Positions 16,693 to 25,761 of a stretch of 46,685 nucleotides of DNA are shown here, in pieces. The notes under the pieces are model-generated. The model was not told the DNA's origin. It saw only the letters and a program-made list of their open reading frames with translations, and did not search any database. The position numbers and the translations under genes were made by a program. Source of the DNA: an uncultured Bacteroidota bacterium (lineage in GTDB: Bacteria > Bacteroidota > Bacteroidia > NS11-12g > UBA955); assembly GCA_937867025.1 (NCBI GenBank), contig CALMKH010000138.1, positions 1 through 46,685 of the forward strand, read 5' to 3'. Positions within the stretch are counted from its first letter, which is position 1. Each line of letters opens with the position of its first letter.

Positions 16693-18600
16693 TTGGCGCT
16701 TGCACCTGAAAAGATATTACAACAGTATTTCGGCTATGATTCCTTCAGGCCTTTGCAGAAAGATATTGTCGAACATGTTGACAAAGGCCTGGACACGATT
16801 GCCCTCCTGCCTACGGGCGGAGGCAAATCCATCTGTTTCCAGGTGCCGGCGCTCATGAAAGATGGCGTGTGCCTGGTGGTCACTCCCCTCATAGCATTGA
16901 TGAAAGACCAGGTGGAAAATCTCCGCAAACGCGATATCATGGCGGTAGCCTTATACTCGGGCATGAGCAGGCGCGAGATAGAATTCGAACTCGAAAACTG
17001 TATCAATGGCAAATACAAATTCCTGTATGTGTCGCCCGAGCGTCTGCAAAGCAAACATTTTACCGATTATGCCCTCAATATCAAGCTTAGCATGATCGCA
17101 GTCGACGAAGCGCACTGCATTTCCCAGTGGGGATATGATTTCAGGCCGCCATACCTCCGCATTGCCGATTTCAGGGCGAAGTTTCACGGCATTCCGGTCA
17201 TCGCCCTTACCGCTTCGGCGACGAAGGAAGTGGTGAAGGATATCGAGAATAAGCTGGACCTTAAAAAACCGGCGGTATTTGTTCAGAGCTTCACCCGGAA
17301 AAATCTGTCATATGTCGTGCAGCGTGAAGAAAACAAGCTGGGAAAGATCGTTTCGATTTGTGAAAAACTGAAAGGCACAGGGCTTGTGTATGTACGTAGC
17401 AGGAGAAAAACATCCGAGGTAGCCAAAATCCTGAAGGAAAAAAACATCAGTGCCGATTTTTACCACGCAGGTCTCGACGCCAGGCTGCGCACCGAAAAAC
17501 AAGACGACTGGAAACAGGGCCGTACACGCATCATGGTTTGCACCAACGCTTTCGGAATGGGGATTGATAAAGGCGAGGTGCGGTTTGTGATTCATGAACA
17601 AAAACCCGATACCCTGGAAGCCTATTACCAGGAGGCAGGGCGTGCGGGGCGCGACGGATTAAAATCCTACTGCATTCTTTTACATCACGATTATGATGAC
17701 CTGGAAGATGAACGAAGCATCGCACATAAATATCCGTCCGCGACCGATATCTCCAGGGTGTACGAATTGATCTGCAACTACCTGCAGGTGGCAGTGGGTT
17801 CTGGACAGGGCATCAGTTATGACCTGGAGATACACGAGCTCTGCACGTATTACAATGTCAGTTCCCAGCTGGTGTACAACGCTTTGAGGATCCTTGAAAA
17901 TGAAGGTTATTTCCAGTCGGGCGAATCCCTGTATGCACCTTCGCGCATGCGGATATGCTGTTCATATGAGGAATTATATGAATGGCAGCTCAGGAACGAC
18001 AATGTTGACGCACTATTTAAAGTTATACTGCGTTCGTACGGGGGCATATTTGATTTTTACACCGGTATCTTTGAATACGAAATTGCCTCGCGCATGAAAA
18101 AACCTGAAAAATGGGTAAAAGAACAGTTGGTTAAATTCCGTGAAGCCGGCATTATCGACTATATTCCTCAAAGCAGCAAACCTCAACTGATTTTCCTTGA
18201 AAACCGTTTCCCTTCCATTTATGTATCCAATGAAAAAATAGAGTTCCTGAGAAACCGTTATAAGGAAAAACTGGAGGCGGTAAATGCCTATATCCGCAAC
18301 CAGGATATTTGCAGATCCTCACAGCTTGTCAGGTATTTCGGTGAGGAGGATCCGGAAGACTGCGGCATATGCGATATCTGCCTTGAAAAGAAAAACAGGA
18401 AGGGCGGTTCGCAGGAATATATGCAGAAGGTGAAACACCTGTTTCAGTCAGGCGGGCTGCATATCACCGACCTTCCAAAGATGGTGGATGAGCGTGAAAT
18501 ACATGAATATTTGACTATATTGCGATGGTTAAATGATAACGGCTATGTCACGGAGGACATGGACGGACGCTGGCAATGGAAAAAGGAAAAACAGTCATAA
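16693..18600 (+). CDS. recQ: ATP-dependent DNA helicase RecQ, HRDC-less
   Basis: A 3'-5' superfamily 2 helicase for recombination and fork repair. Motif I LPTGGGKS is at 39-46, motif II DEAH at 138-141, the aromatic-rich loop is CISQWGYDFRP and motif VI is QEAGRAGRDG near 315. Zinc-binding cysteines appear in CRSSQLVRYFGEEDPEDCGICDIC (about 543-567). After the zinc region only about 70 residues remain and no HRDC domain is recognisable. The only plausible start is TTG at 16693 (MALAPEKILQQYFGYDSFRP), since the next ATG falls inside the helicase core. The 3' end overlaps the next gene by 25 nt. Confidence 0.93.
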   Translation: MALAPEKILQQYFGYDSFRPLQKDIVEHVDKGLDTIALLPTGGGKSICFQVPALMKDGVCLVVTPLIALMKDQVENLRKRDIMAVALYSGMSRREIEFELENCINGKYKFLYVSPERLQSKHFTDYALNIKLSMIAVDEAHCISQWGYDFRPPYLRIADFRAKFHGIPVIALTASATKEVVKDIENKLDLKKPAVFVQSFTRKNLSYVVQREENKLGKIVSICEKLKGTGLVYVRSRRKTSEVAKILKEKNISADFYHAGLDARLRTEKQDDWKQGRTRIMVCTNAFGMGIDKGEVRFVIHEQKPDTLEAYYQEAGRAGRDGLKSYCILLHHDYDDLEDERSIAHKYPSATDISRVYELICNYLQVAVGSGQGISYDLEIHELCTYYNVSSQLVYNALRILENEGYFQSGESLYAPSRMRICCSYEELYEWQLRNDNVDALFKVILRSYGGIFDFYTGIFEYEIASRMKKPEKWVKEQLVKFREAGIIDYIPQSSKPQLIFLENRFPSIYVSNEKIEFLRNRYKEKLEAVNAYIRNQDICRSSQLVRYFGEEDPEDCGICDICLEKKNRKGGSQEYMQKVKHLFQSGGLHITDLPKMVDEREIHEYLTILRWLNDNGYVTEDMDGRWQWKKEKQS

Positions 18601-19670
18601 TCGGCTTAACGGGTCATATTTTTACCGATCAGCGTATGACAAGGATTGCCTCGGCCCTTTCATCCAATGGTTACGTCGTGAGACTGTATTACCGAAAGTT
18701 TTTTAAATACAGGCCTGTAAAGACACCCGTTGAAGTGCCTTTTGAAACAGTACCCGTCGTGTGCCCTGCAAATTCAGGCGTCTTGTTATATCTCATCTTT
18801 AACATTCAGTTATTTTGTAAGATCCTTTTCAGGCGGGTTGATTATTTGTATGCGGTAGACAGTGATACCCTGCCTGCGTTTACCCTGCTTTCAATCATCA
18901 GAAACAAGCCGCTGGTGTTCGATTCGCATGAGTATTTCACGGAGGTGCCTGAACTGAAGGGCGCGACCCTGAAAAAGAGGATATGGAATGCTGTTACCCG
19001 GGCAGGTGTCAGGCGGAGCAGACTTTGTATAACGGTAGGCCCTGAATTGGCAGGCGTTCTCAGTAAAGTATACGGAAAACATTTTACCGCCATCAGGAAT
19101 GTACCCTCTGCTATACCCTTGCCTGAAGTCAGGAAAGCGGAACCTCCGGTAATCCTTTACCAGGGAGCGCTGAATGCGGGGCGTCAGCTGGAACTGCTCA
19201 TACAGGCAATGAAAGATTTGCCTGAATGCAAATGTATACTGGCCGGAGAAGGCGATTTAAGCCGGTCGTTGCGCGAGATGGCCCGTGGCATGGATAATGT
19301 GGAATTTGCGGGATTGATGAATCCTCCGGACCTTCGACGGCTTACGCTTGAATGTTTTGCGGGGTACAACCTCCTGGAACCTGAAAGCCTCAGCTATTAT
19401 TATTCGCTTAGCAATAAGTACTTTGATTATATGCAGGCAGGTGTGCCGTCCATTTCATCCAGGTTGCCTGAATACCTTAAACTTAATGCGGCGCACGAGT
19501 GCGGTGTATGTATCGATAACACCGCTGAAGCGATCACTTCGACAGTGAGGTACTGGCTTAATGACAAGGCGCATTACCGGAAATTGAAAGAAAATGCTAT
19601 AATTGCGGCACAGACCCTGAACTGGGAAAATGAACAAAAAATTTTGTTAAACCTTTTTAAAAGCCTTTGA
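18576..19670 (+). CDS. Glycosyltransferase, GT4/GT-B type
   Basis: A 364-residue GT-B-fold glycosyltransferase. The N-terminal half begins KTVIIGLTGHIFTDQRMTRIASAL, the usual opening of family 4 enzymes with the acceptor-side fold. The C-terminal half has VILYQGALNAGRQLELLIQAM, CILAGEGDL, and SLSNKYFDYMQAGVPSI where family 4 members carry the EGFG/E-type donor-binding segment. The ATG lies inside the recQ coding region (25-nt overlap), so translation is probably coupled. It shares a TTGA stop/start overlap with the next glycosyltransferase. Probable role: adding a sugar to a surface glycan; the sugar is unknown. Confidence 0.82.
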   Translation: MEKGKTVIIGLTGHIFTDQRMTRIASALSSNGYVVRLYYRKFFKYRPVKTPVEVPFETVPVVCPANSGVLLYLIFNIQLFCKILFRRVDYLYAVDSDTLPAFTLLSIIRNKPLVFDSHEYFTEVPELKGATLKKRIWNAVTRAGVRRSRLCITVGPELAGVLSKVYGKHFTAIRNVPSAIPLPEVRKAEPPVILYQGALNAGRQLELLIQAMKDLPECKCILAGEGDLSRSLREMARGMDNVEFAGLMNPPDLRRLTLECFAGYNLLEPESLSYYYSLSNKYFDYMQAGVPSISSRLPEYLKLNAAHECGVCIDNTAEAITSTVRYWLNDKAHYRKLKENAIIAAQTLNWENEQKILLNLFKSL

Positions 19671-20806
19671 AAAAACATATTCATATTGTGTCGTTCGACG
19701 TACCCTATCCTGCCGATTACGGTGGTGTGATCGACATATTTCACAAAATACGGTGGCTGCATAAACTCGGTCTCACCATCACACTTCACTGTTTCCAGTA
19801 TGGCAGGGCCGAGGCTCCTGCGCTCAACAGCATCTGCAAAAAGGTATATTATTATAAACGCAGCAAATACCGGAATCCCTTTATAGGAAACATCCCCTAC
19901 ATTGTGCTGACACGCAATCACGAAGAGCTTCTGACAAACCTGTGCAGGGATCATTCGCCCATTCTTTTTGAAGGGCTTCATACCACGTTCTTCCTTCAGC
20001 ATGAGAAACTGAAGAACCGCATCAAACTTGTGAGGAATCACAATATCGAACATGATTACTACAAGAACCTCGAACTTGTAGAATCGAATTATTTCAAGAA
20101 ATATTTTTTCAGGAATGAATCGGACAACCTCAGGAAATATGAAAAGATTATCAAAAGCGCTACACATGTGCTGGCCATTTCGCCATCGGATCATCAGTAC
20201 CTGAACCGCAAATACCACAACTCGGTATTGATCCCGGCTTTCCACGCCAATGACGATATCAGCATACTGCCCGGAAACGGGAAATTCGTGCTTTACCACG
20301 GCAATCTTGTTGTGGGTGAAAACCATTACGCAGCCATGTACCTGGTGAAAGAAGTTTTTTCAAAGCTCAGCATACCGTGCATCATTGCCGGAAGCCATCC
20401 TCACGATGAACTGGTGAGGCTTTGCCTCAAGTATCCGCACGTCAGGCTGATAGATGACTGGAGTCATGAACAGGTGATGGATGCAGTGCGTCAGGCACAT
20501 GTCAACGTGCTTCCCACATTCCAGGGAACAGGCATCAAGCTCAAACTGCTGAACTCACTTTTCTGCGGCAGGTTCTGCGTCGTAAACCCCACTATGGTGC
20601 TGCATACCGGACTTGAGGACGCATGCATGATTGGCAACAATGCTGAAGAAATGATTCATTACATCACCCAGTGCTGGAGGCAATCGTTTACGGAGAAACA
20701 TATTGAAGAGCGGAGGAAATTCCTTTCCCACAGTCTTTTTGACAACAGGAAGAACGGAATGGATATCCTGAAAATACTGGGGGAAGAGTTGAAAGTGAAA
20801 AGTTGA
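19667..20806 (+). CDS. Glycosyltransferase family protein (GT-B)
   Basis: A 379-residue protein resembling GT4-like transferases. IHIVSFDVPYPADYGGVIDIF opens the N-terminal Rossmann half, and LVRNHNIEHDYYKNLE is a segment seen in Bacteroidota transferases of this kind. The C-terminal half has FVLYHGNLVVGENHYAAMYL, CIIAGSHP and FQGTGIKLKLLNSLFCGRFCV, in place of the donor-binding G/ExxxxKxxE region. The start is TTG in the 4-nt overlap TTGA with the previous gene; no ATG is available nearby, and MKKHIHIV is a sensible N-terminus. It is third in the recQ operon and probably acts with the preceding transferase. The 3' end has no clear terminator. Confidence 0.78.
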   Translation: MKKHIHIVSFDVPYPADYGGVIDIFHKIRWLHKLGLTITLHCFQYGRAEAPALNSICKKVYYYKRSKYRNPFIGNIPYIVLTRNHEELLTNLCRDHSPILFEGLHTTFFLQHEKLKNRIKLVRNHNIEHDYYKNLELVESNYFKKYFFRNESDNLRKYEKIIKSATHVLAISPSDHQYLNRKYHNSVLIPAFHANDDISILPGNGKFVLYHGNLVVGENHYAAMYLVKEVFSKLSIPCIIAGSHPHDELVRLCLKYPHVRLIDDWSHEQVMDAVRQAHVNVLPTFQGTGIKLKLLNSLFCGRFCVVNPTMVLHTGLEDACMIGNNAEEMIHYITQCWRQSFTEKHIEERRKFLSHSLFDNRKNGMDILKILGEELKVKS

Positions 20807-20903
20807 GAGTGTGCTGTGTACATTCCCTGGCACCAGCCGCCGCCCAGTAATTACCAAGCGCCTGCTTTCGTCGTTTTTAATGTAAAAAATCAACAAAATT
20901 AGT

Positions 20904-20911
20904 TAATTTTG
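20904..20911 (+). promoter_or_regulatory. -7 box for mutL
   Basis: TAATTTTG matches the consensus perfectly, 48 nt before the mutL ATG. The -33 element is not clear. Confidence 0.5.
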
Positions 20912-20959
20912 TACTGCTGAATACAGCGTTCCTGATCAGACAGCTTAACTACGTATAAA

Positions 20960-22768
20960 ATGGATTGTATCAAACTTCTGCCGGATAATATTGCGAACCA
21001 GATAGCAGCAGGCGAAGTGGTACAACGACCGGCGTCTGTCGTGAAAGAACTGCTCGAAAACTCGCTCGATGCAGGCGCTACGGATATCAAGCTTATCGTC
21101 AGGGAAGGTGGCACGGTCCTTATCCAGGTGATTGATAACGGTGCAGGCATGAGCGTAACGGATGCGCGCATGTGCTGGGAACGGCACGCGACATCAAAAA
21201 TCAGCATAGCCGACGATCTTTTTAAACTCAGGAGTTTTGGCTTCAGGGGCGAGGCTTTGGCTTCCATCGCCGCGATAGCTCATGTGGAAATGAAAACGCG
21301 CCGGGCTTCCGATGATGTAGGAACACTCATCAGGATAGAAGGGAGTAAAGTAATCGAACAAACACCGGTCGCCACCAACCCGGGGACACAGTTTTCAGTT
21401 AAGAACCTGTTTTATAACGTGCCTGCCAGGCGTAATTTCCTCAAGAGCATTCCGGTGGAACTCCGCCATATCATTGATGAATTCACCCGTGTAGCCATGC
21501 CGCATCACCAGGTTGGGTTCAGCATGTATCACAATGACAAGGAAGTTTTCGACCTGAAACCGGGCTCTTTGTCGAAACGTATTGCCGAACTTATCGGAAA
21601 GAAAAACGACATGGATTTTCTCCCTGTCAACGAATCGCACGACCTCGTGAATGTTTCCGGATTCGTGGGCAAGCCTGAGATAGCAAGGAAGACCCGTGGC
21701 GAACAATTCATCTTTGCAAACAACAGGTTCATCCGCGATGCGTATCTCAATCATGCCATCATGAATGCCTACGATCAGCTGATAGCCAGGGACCAGTTCC
21801 CATTATACGTATTGTTCCTCCAGATCGAGCCGAACCGTATCGACGTCAATATACATCCCACCAAAACAGAGATCAAGTTCGACGATGAAAGGGCCATCTA
21901 CACCCTGGTAAAATCTGCGGTCAAAAAGGCGCTCGGACAATATTCGTCCATGCCCGAACTGGAATTTGCAGACCCCAATGTGTTCAATCCGGTTGGTTTT
22001 ATAAATCCTGAACCCAGGTTTACCAGCGTACCGGAAAAAAAGGCCGACAAAGGTTATAACCCATTCCAGGAACAACGACAATGGAAAAGCGTTCAGAATG
22101 CCCAATGGCATAAGCTTTTTGAAAATGAATATATCGACAGGAACACCCCTGAAGAACCATTCCCCATCCAGCAGAAACAAATTCATATAGACCACGCCGA
22201 AAATGAAACAGTGGAAGCTTTTTCATTGCCGGGCGGATATATCGCGGCAAGCCGTAAAAATCAACTCCTGATCATCGACCAGAGAGCTGCGCACGAACGT
22301 ATCCTGTTCGAAAAATATTGCCAGAATATCATCTATCGCTCATCATCCATTCAGCAGCTTCTGTTTCCAAGGACCATCGAGCTTTCAAAACAGGATTATG
22401 CCATTGCCCACGACATACTCGATGATATCAAGGACCTTGGATTCGATATTGCTGATTTCGGCACCAATTGCCTTATCATTAACGGCGTGCCTGCGGAAAC
22501 CATCAAGGGGACTGAAAAGGAACTGCTGGAAGGACTGCTGGAGCATTACAAGCACAATGCGCATAACTTTGCCGGTGACAAAAGGAAAGCGTTAGCAGGT
22601 GCCCTTGCCCAGAATGAAGCGATATTCAGGACTAAAACCCTGGAACCTGCCGAGATGGAAGAACTGGTCAGACAGCTTTTTAAATGTGAAAGCCCGTCAG
22701 TCAGGCCCAATGGCAAACCGGTTTACATAGAATTCAGTACCCAAAAATTAACAGACCTCTTTAGATAA
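20960..22768 (+). CDS. mutL: DNA mismatch repair protein MutL
   Basis: A GHKL ATPase coordinating mismatch repair. The N-terminal motifs are complete: IAAGEVVQRPASVVKELLENSLDAGA (about 14-39), DNGAGM (about 59-64), ATSK and FGFRGEALASI (about 93-103). The C-terminal dimerisation domain begins near 415. Its putative endonuclease motif reads DQRAAHERILFE at about 437-448, i.e. DQHAxxExxxxE with His replaced by Arg. The usual CPHGRP-type zinc motif is reduced to SVRPNGKP near 580. Nicking activity is therefore uncertain. Length 602 is typical. The rhomboid gene starts 5 nt downstream, an association I recall from other Bacteroidota. Confidence 0.94.
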   Translation: MDCIKLLPDNIANQIAAGEVVQRPASVVKELLENSLDAGATDIKLIVREGGTVLIQVIDNGAGMSVTDARMCWERHATSKISIADDLFKLRSFGFRGEALASIAAIAHVEMKTRRASDDVGTLIRIEGSKVIEQTPVATNPGTQFSVKNLFYNVPARRNFLKSIPVELRHIIDEFTRVAMPHHQVGFSMYHNDKEVFDLKPGSLSKRIAELIGKKNDMDFLPVNESHDLVNVSGFVGKPEIARKTRGEQFIFANNRFIRDAYLNHAIMNAYDQLIARDQFPLYVLFLQIEPNRIDVNIHPTKTEIKFDDERAIYTLVKSAVKKALGQYSSMPELEFADPNVFNPVGFINPEPRFTSVPEKKADKGYNPFQEQRQWKSVQNAQWHKLFENEYIDRNTPEEPFPIQQKQIHIDHAENETVEAFSLPGGYIAASRKNQLLIIDQRAAHERILFEKYCQNIIYRSSSIQQLLFPRTIELSKQDYAIAHDILDDIKDLGFDIADFGTNCLIINGVPAETIKGTEKELLEGLLEHYKHNAHNFAGDKRKALAGALAQNEAIFRTKTLEPAEMEELVRQLFKCESPSVRPNGKPVYIEFSTQKLTDLFR

Positions 22769-22773
22769 TCATT

Positions 22774-23499
22774 ATGAGAACACTTACACCGGTAGTCAAG
22801 CAAATCCTTATAGGATGTATTGTACTGTTTGCCGGAACCTACCTGATGGAAGCGCGTAATATCGACCTCAGGCAGTGGCTGTCCGTTTTCTACCCGCGAT
22901 CACCGCTGTTCAAGCCCTGGCAGCTGGTAACGCATATGTTCATGCACGGCAATCTCGGACATATCGTATTTAACATGTTTGCCCTGGTGTCCATCGGGTC
23001 CGTAATCGAGCGATTTATGGGCGGGAAAAAATTCCTGCAACTCTATTTCATTTCCGGTTTCGGGGCCATTCTTGTTCACTTTATTTCACAGGCTGTCGAA
23101 CTTTATAATATAACCGGCATGTGGTTCCCGAGCCTCAGCGATATGGGAATGACGGTTGTCGATGAAAGGGTGCGGGCGGTAGGACCCATGTCGCAGACAC
23201 AGTACGATGAGATATTCCAGTTGGTGTTCGGCCCGGTGCTTGGAGCCAGCGGAGCCATTTATGGCGTTGTGGTGGCTTTTGCATACCTGTTCCCGAACTC
23301 CGAACTGATGATCATGTTCATTCCTTACCCCATTAAAGCCAAATACCTGGTACCGGCGTTTATTGTACTGGATGTGATACTTGGCATCAGCAGCATACAG
23401 GGCGATTCCATCGCGCATTTCGCGCACTTCGGGGGTGCCCTTTTCGGTTTTGCCCTGGTGTTTTACTGGCGTAAATTTGATAAAAGGAATTTTTATTAG
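22774..23499 (+). CDS. Rhomboid family intramembrane serine protease
   Basis: A polytopic membrane protease that cuts transmembrane segments. Catalytic Ser lies in GASGAIYG at about 162-169 and the catalytic His in IAHFAHFGGALFGF near 213-226. WQLVTHMFMHGNLGHIVFNMFAL at about 49-71 is the conserved oxyanion-side His-Asn region. Six or so hydrophobic segments are visible across 241 residues. An insertion at about 107-150 (hydrophilic, containing MGMTVVDERVRAVGPMS) lies between early helices, as seen in Bacteroidota rhomboids. The start is the ATG 5 nt after the mutL stop, so the two form an operon. It converges on rpiB. Confidence 0.92.
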   Translation: MRTLTPVVKQILIGCIVLFAGTYLMEARNIDLRQWLSVFYPRSPLFKPWQLVTHMFMHGNLGHIVFNMFALVSIGSVIERFMGGKKFLQLYFISGFGAILVHFISQAVELYNITGMWFPSLSDMGMTVVDERVRAVGPMSQTQYDEIFQLVFGPVLGASGAIYGVVVAFAYLFPNSELMIMFIPYPIKAKYLVPAFIVLDVILGISSIQGDSIAHFAHFGGALFGFALVFYWRKFDKRNFY

Positions 23500-23542
23500 G
23501 CAGTGATCCCGACGACCGGCATTTCCGGTAACTCCAACACCA

Positions 23543-23983
23543 TTAGCAATCGATCTTCCCCACCCTGTTCTGGTGCCTTCCGCCTTCAAAGGTGGCATTC
23601 AGATAAGACGTGACGATCTCCAAAGCCGTTTCTTTATCGATGAAACGCGCAGGCAGGCATAGCACATTGGCATTGTTATGCTGGCGGGCCAATGAGCCAA
23701 GCTCGGGCAACCAGCAAAGTGAAGCCCTGACGCCCTTGTGTTTATTGGCTGTAATACATACGCCATTACCGCTTCCGCAAATAAGAATACCTAGGGTATT
23801 GTCGCCGGCTGTCACCGATTCCGCAACCGGATGCGCCACATCGGGGTAATCCATGGAATCCGTGCTGTACGTACCGAAATCTTTGACCTGGTAGCCCAAA
23901 CCTTCGAGGTACCTGATCACGTGACCCTTGAGTTCAAAGCCGGCATGGTCGGCCCCAATACTTATTTTTGGCGAATTATTCAT
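23543..23983 (-). CDS. rpiB: Ribose-5-phosphate isomerase B
   Basis: Interconverts ribose 5-phosphate and ribulose 5-phosphate in the pentose phosphate pathway. The 146-residue protein carries the RpiB/LacAB signatures ISIGADHAGFELK (7-19), DYPDVAHPVA (45-54), ICGSGNGVCITANKHKGVRA (the usual catalytic-site CGSGxG with Cys near 68) and HNNANVLCLPARFI. It is third in the fabG-tatC-rpiB set; its ATG overlaps the tatC stop by ATGA. Some RpiB proteins also take allose phosphates, but nothing here suggests that. Confidence 0.94.
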   Translation of the reverse strand: MNNSPKISIGADHAGFELKGHVIRYLEGLGYQVKDFGTYSTDSMDYPDVAHPVAESVTAGDNTLGILICGSGNGVCITANKHKGVRASLCWLPELGSLARQHNNANVLCLPARFIDKETALEIVTSYLNATFEGGRHQNRVGKIDC

Positions 23984-24807
23984 GATATGATTTTTTGCTT
24001 TTCAACCCGTTTGATGATGACTATTCCCAATTCGAAAAGAGAATACAAAGGTATGGTTAAAATGATCTGACTTACAATATCCGGAGGAGTTATTATGGCA
24101 GCAAGGATCAATATGATCACAAACGCATATTTTCTGTATTTGATCAGGAATGCTGAGCTGATAAGGCCGATCTTGGCGAGAAAATACATCAGTACAGGCA
24201 GTTCGAAGATCAGTCCTGTACCCATCACCAGCAATGTCATGAACGAAATGATGTTCTGCATATTGATCTCATTCTTTATCAGGTCGCTCAGCGAATAATG
24301 TGCGAAAAAATTGATGGATATGGGGCATAATACATAATACCCGAACAATATGCCTAAACCAAACAGTACGCTGGTATAGAAAACGAATCCACGCGTCTTT
24401 TTCCTTTCTTTCATACTCAGCGCCGGCTTGATGAACAGCCATACCTGCCATAGTATGAAAGGCATGGCCAGAATCATCCCCACAAGAAAAGACAGCCTGA
24501 ATGACAGCATGAACTGACCAGCCATCTGCGTGTTCTGCAACACATAATCAAGGTTGCTGACGCAGAATTCATCGCTGTGATAGAATTTGCGGGAGAAATT
24601 GCAAAGCATCCTGTAAGTGAAAAAATCGGTCTGCAGCGGACCAAGCACCACATTATGAAATATTTCACGTACATAGGCAAATGCCAAGATGGTAAAACCG
24701 AGAACAAAGAACAAACCCCTGATAAGATGCTTCCGCAACGCATCAATGTGGTCGAAAAATGACATTTCCTTATCTTTTATCTCGTCTATTTCCTGATCTA
24801 ATGCCAC
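23980..24807 (-). CDS. tatC: Sec-independent protein translocase TatC
   Basis: The core multi-span receptor of the twin-arginine translocation pathway, which moves folded proteins across the inner membrane. MSFFDHIDALRKHLIRG (about 15-31) is the TatC N-terminal signature, where HxxELR is normally seen and here reads HIDALR. Six hydrophobic segments follow, with AMPFILWQVWLFIKPAL and GLIFELPVLMYFLAKIGLIS as the recognisable conserved loops, and ALITPPDIVSQ near the end (here IITPPDIVSQ). The annotated start is GTG at 24807; the ATG at 24765 (MSFFDH) is an alternative. TatA/B are not in the window. It sits 24 nt after fabG. Confidence 0.94.
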   Translation of the reverse strand: MALDQEIDEIKDKEMSFFDHIDALRKHLIRGLFFVLGFTILAFAYVREIFHNVVLGPLQTDFFTYRMLCNFSRKFYHSDEFCVSNLDYVLQNTQMAGQFMLSFRLSFLVGMILAMPFILWQVWLFIKPALSMKERKKTRGFVFYTSVLFGLGILFGYYVLCPISINFFAHYSLSDLIKNEINMQNIISFMTLLVMGTGLIFELPVLMYFLAKIGLISSAFLIKYRKYAFVIILILAAIITPPDIVSQIILTIPLYSLFELGIVIIKRVEKQKIIS

Positions 24808-24831
24808 CCTGTTAAGTTAATTAATTTCTGA

Positions 24832-25572
24832 TTACATAACCATTCCGCCATCGATATTGATAGTCTGGCCGGTGATATATGAACTCATATCACTCGCAAG
24901 GAACAGGCATGCATTCGCCACGTCCTCTGTGGTTCCTCCCCTCTTCAAAGGTATGCCTTCCACCCATCCCTTGACCACGTCCTGGTCGAGGCTTGCGGTC
25001 ATTTCTGTCTGGATAAAGCCCGGTGCCAGCGCGTTGCACCTGATATTCCGGCTACCCAGCTCCTTGGCTACCGATTTGGTAAAACCTATCATGCCCGCCT
25101 TGCTGGCTGCATAATTGGCCTGGCCGGCATTGCCGTTCACACCCACGACTGACGACATGTTGATAATGCTGCCGGCCCTGTTTTTCAGGAAAGTCTTCAG
25201 ACAGGCCTTGGTCATGTTAAACGCCGATTTGAGGTTGACATGAATGACATCATCCCATTGTTCTTCGCTCATGCGCATGATAAGCGTATCCTTGGTAATA
25301 CCTGCATTATTGATCAGTATATCGATATTTCCGAAATCCTTAAGCACCTGGTCGACCAAAGCATGGGCCGCATTAAAATCCGCCGCGTCGCTCTGGTACC
25401 CTATGGCTTTAATCCCGTAAGCGGCCAGTTCGGCCTCAAAAGCCCTTGCTTTTTCAACAGAGCTGGCGAAAGTGAAGGCAATGTTGCAGCCGTTCCTGGC
25501 GAACAGTTCAGCGACCCCTTTGCCAATGCCACGGCTCGCCCCGGTAATAATTGCTGTTTTTCCTTTTAGCAT
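24832..25572 (-). CDS. fabG: 3-oxoacyl-[acyl-carrier-protein] reductase
   Basis: A short-chain dehydrogenase that performs the first reduction of the fatty-acid elongation cycle with NADPH. The cofactor-binding TGASRGIG is at 10-17, NNAG near 88, and the catalytic Ser-Tyr-x3-Lys is in NMSSVVGVNGNAGQANYAASKAG (about 138-160). FASDMSSYITGQTINIDGGM ends the protein exactly as FabG enzymes do. 246 residues is the standard length. It is first of the minus-strand set fabG-tatC-rpiB. A TATTTTCG box (one mismatch) lies at 25592-25599. Other SDR functions are possible but the match to FabG is close. Confidence 0.93.
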   Translation of the reverse strand: MLKGKTAIITGASRGIGKGVAELFARNGCNIAFTFASSVEKARAFEAELAAYGIKAIGYQSDAADFNAAHALVDQVLKDFGNIDILINNAGITKDTLIMRMSEEQWDDVIHVNLKSAFNMTKACLKTFLKNRAGSIINMSSVVGVNGNAGQANYAASKAGMIGFTKSVAKELGSRNIRCNALAPGFIQTEMTASLDQDVVKGWVEGIPLKRGGTTEDVANACLFLASDMSSYITGQTINIDGGMVM

Positions 25573-25761
25573 ACGATGTATTATCAGGCTGCGAAAATAC
25601 TATTTTGATTTAAGATTTAGTCACTTTGTTCGTGAAATCGCTGCTAAGTTAAGAATTAAGATGTGAGAGGCGGGTAAAATAATACGGATGACACTGCCAA
25701 TGTTTAAAATAAACAAACCTCACCGGCAATCATCCATTCATTCAAGGGCGAATAAAAGCTG

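Noticed and set aside
19574-20326. 250-codon minus-strand ORF opposite the second glycosyltransferase
   Set aside because: Antisense shadow of a coupled plus-strand gene; hydrophobic stretches arise from complementing its codons.
23515-23529. Hairpin ACCGG-CATTT-CCGGT between the rhomboid and rpiB genes
   Set aside because: Only 5 bp and no T-run on either strand, so too weak to call a terminator.
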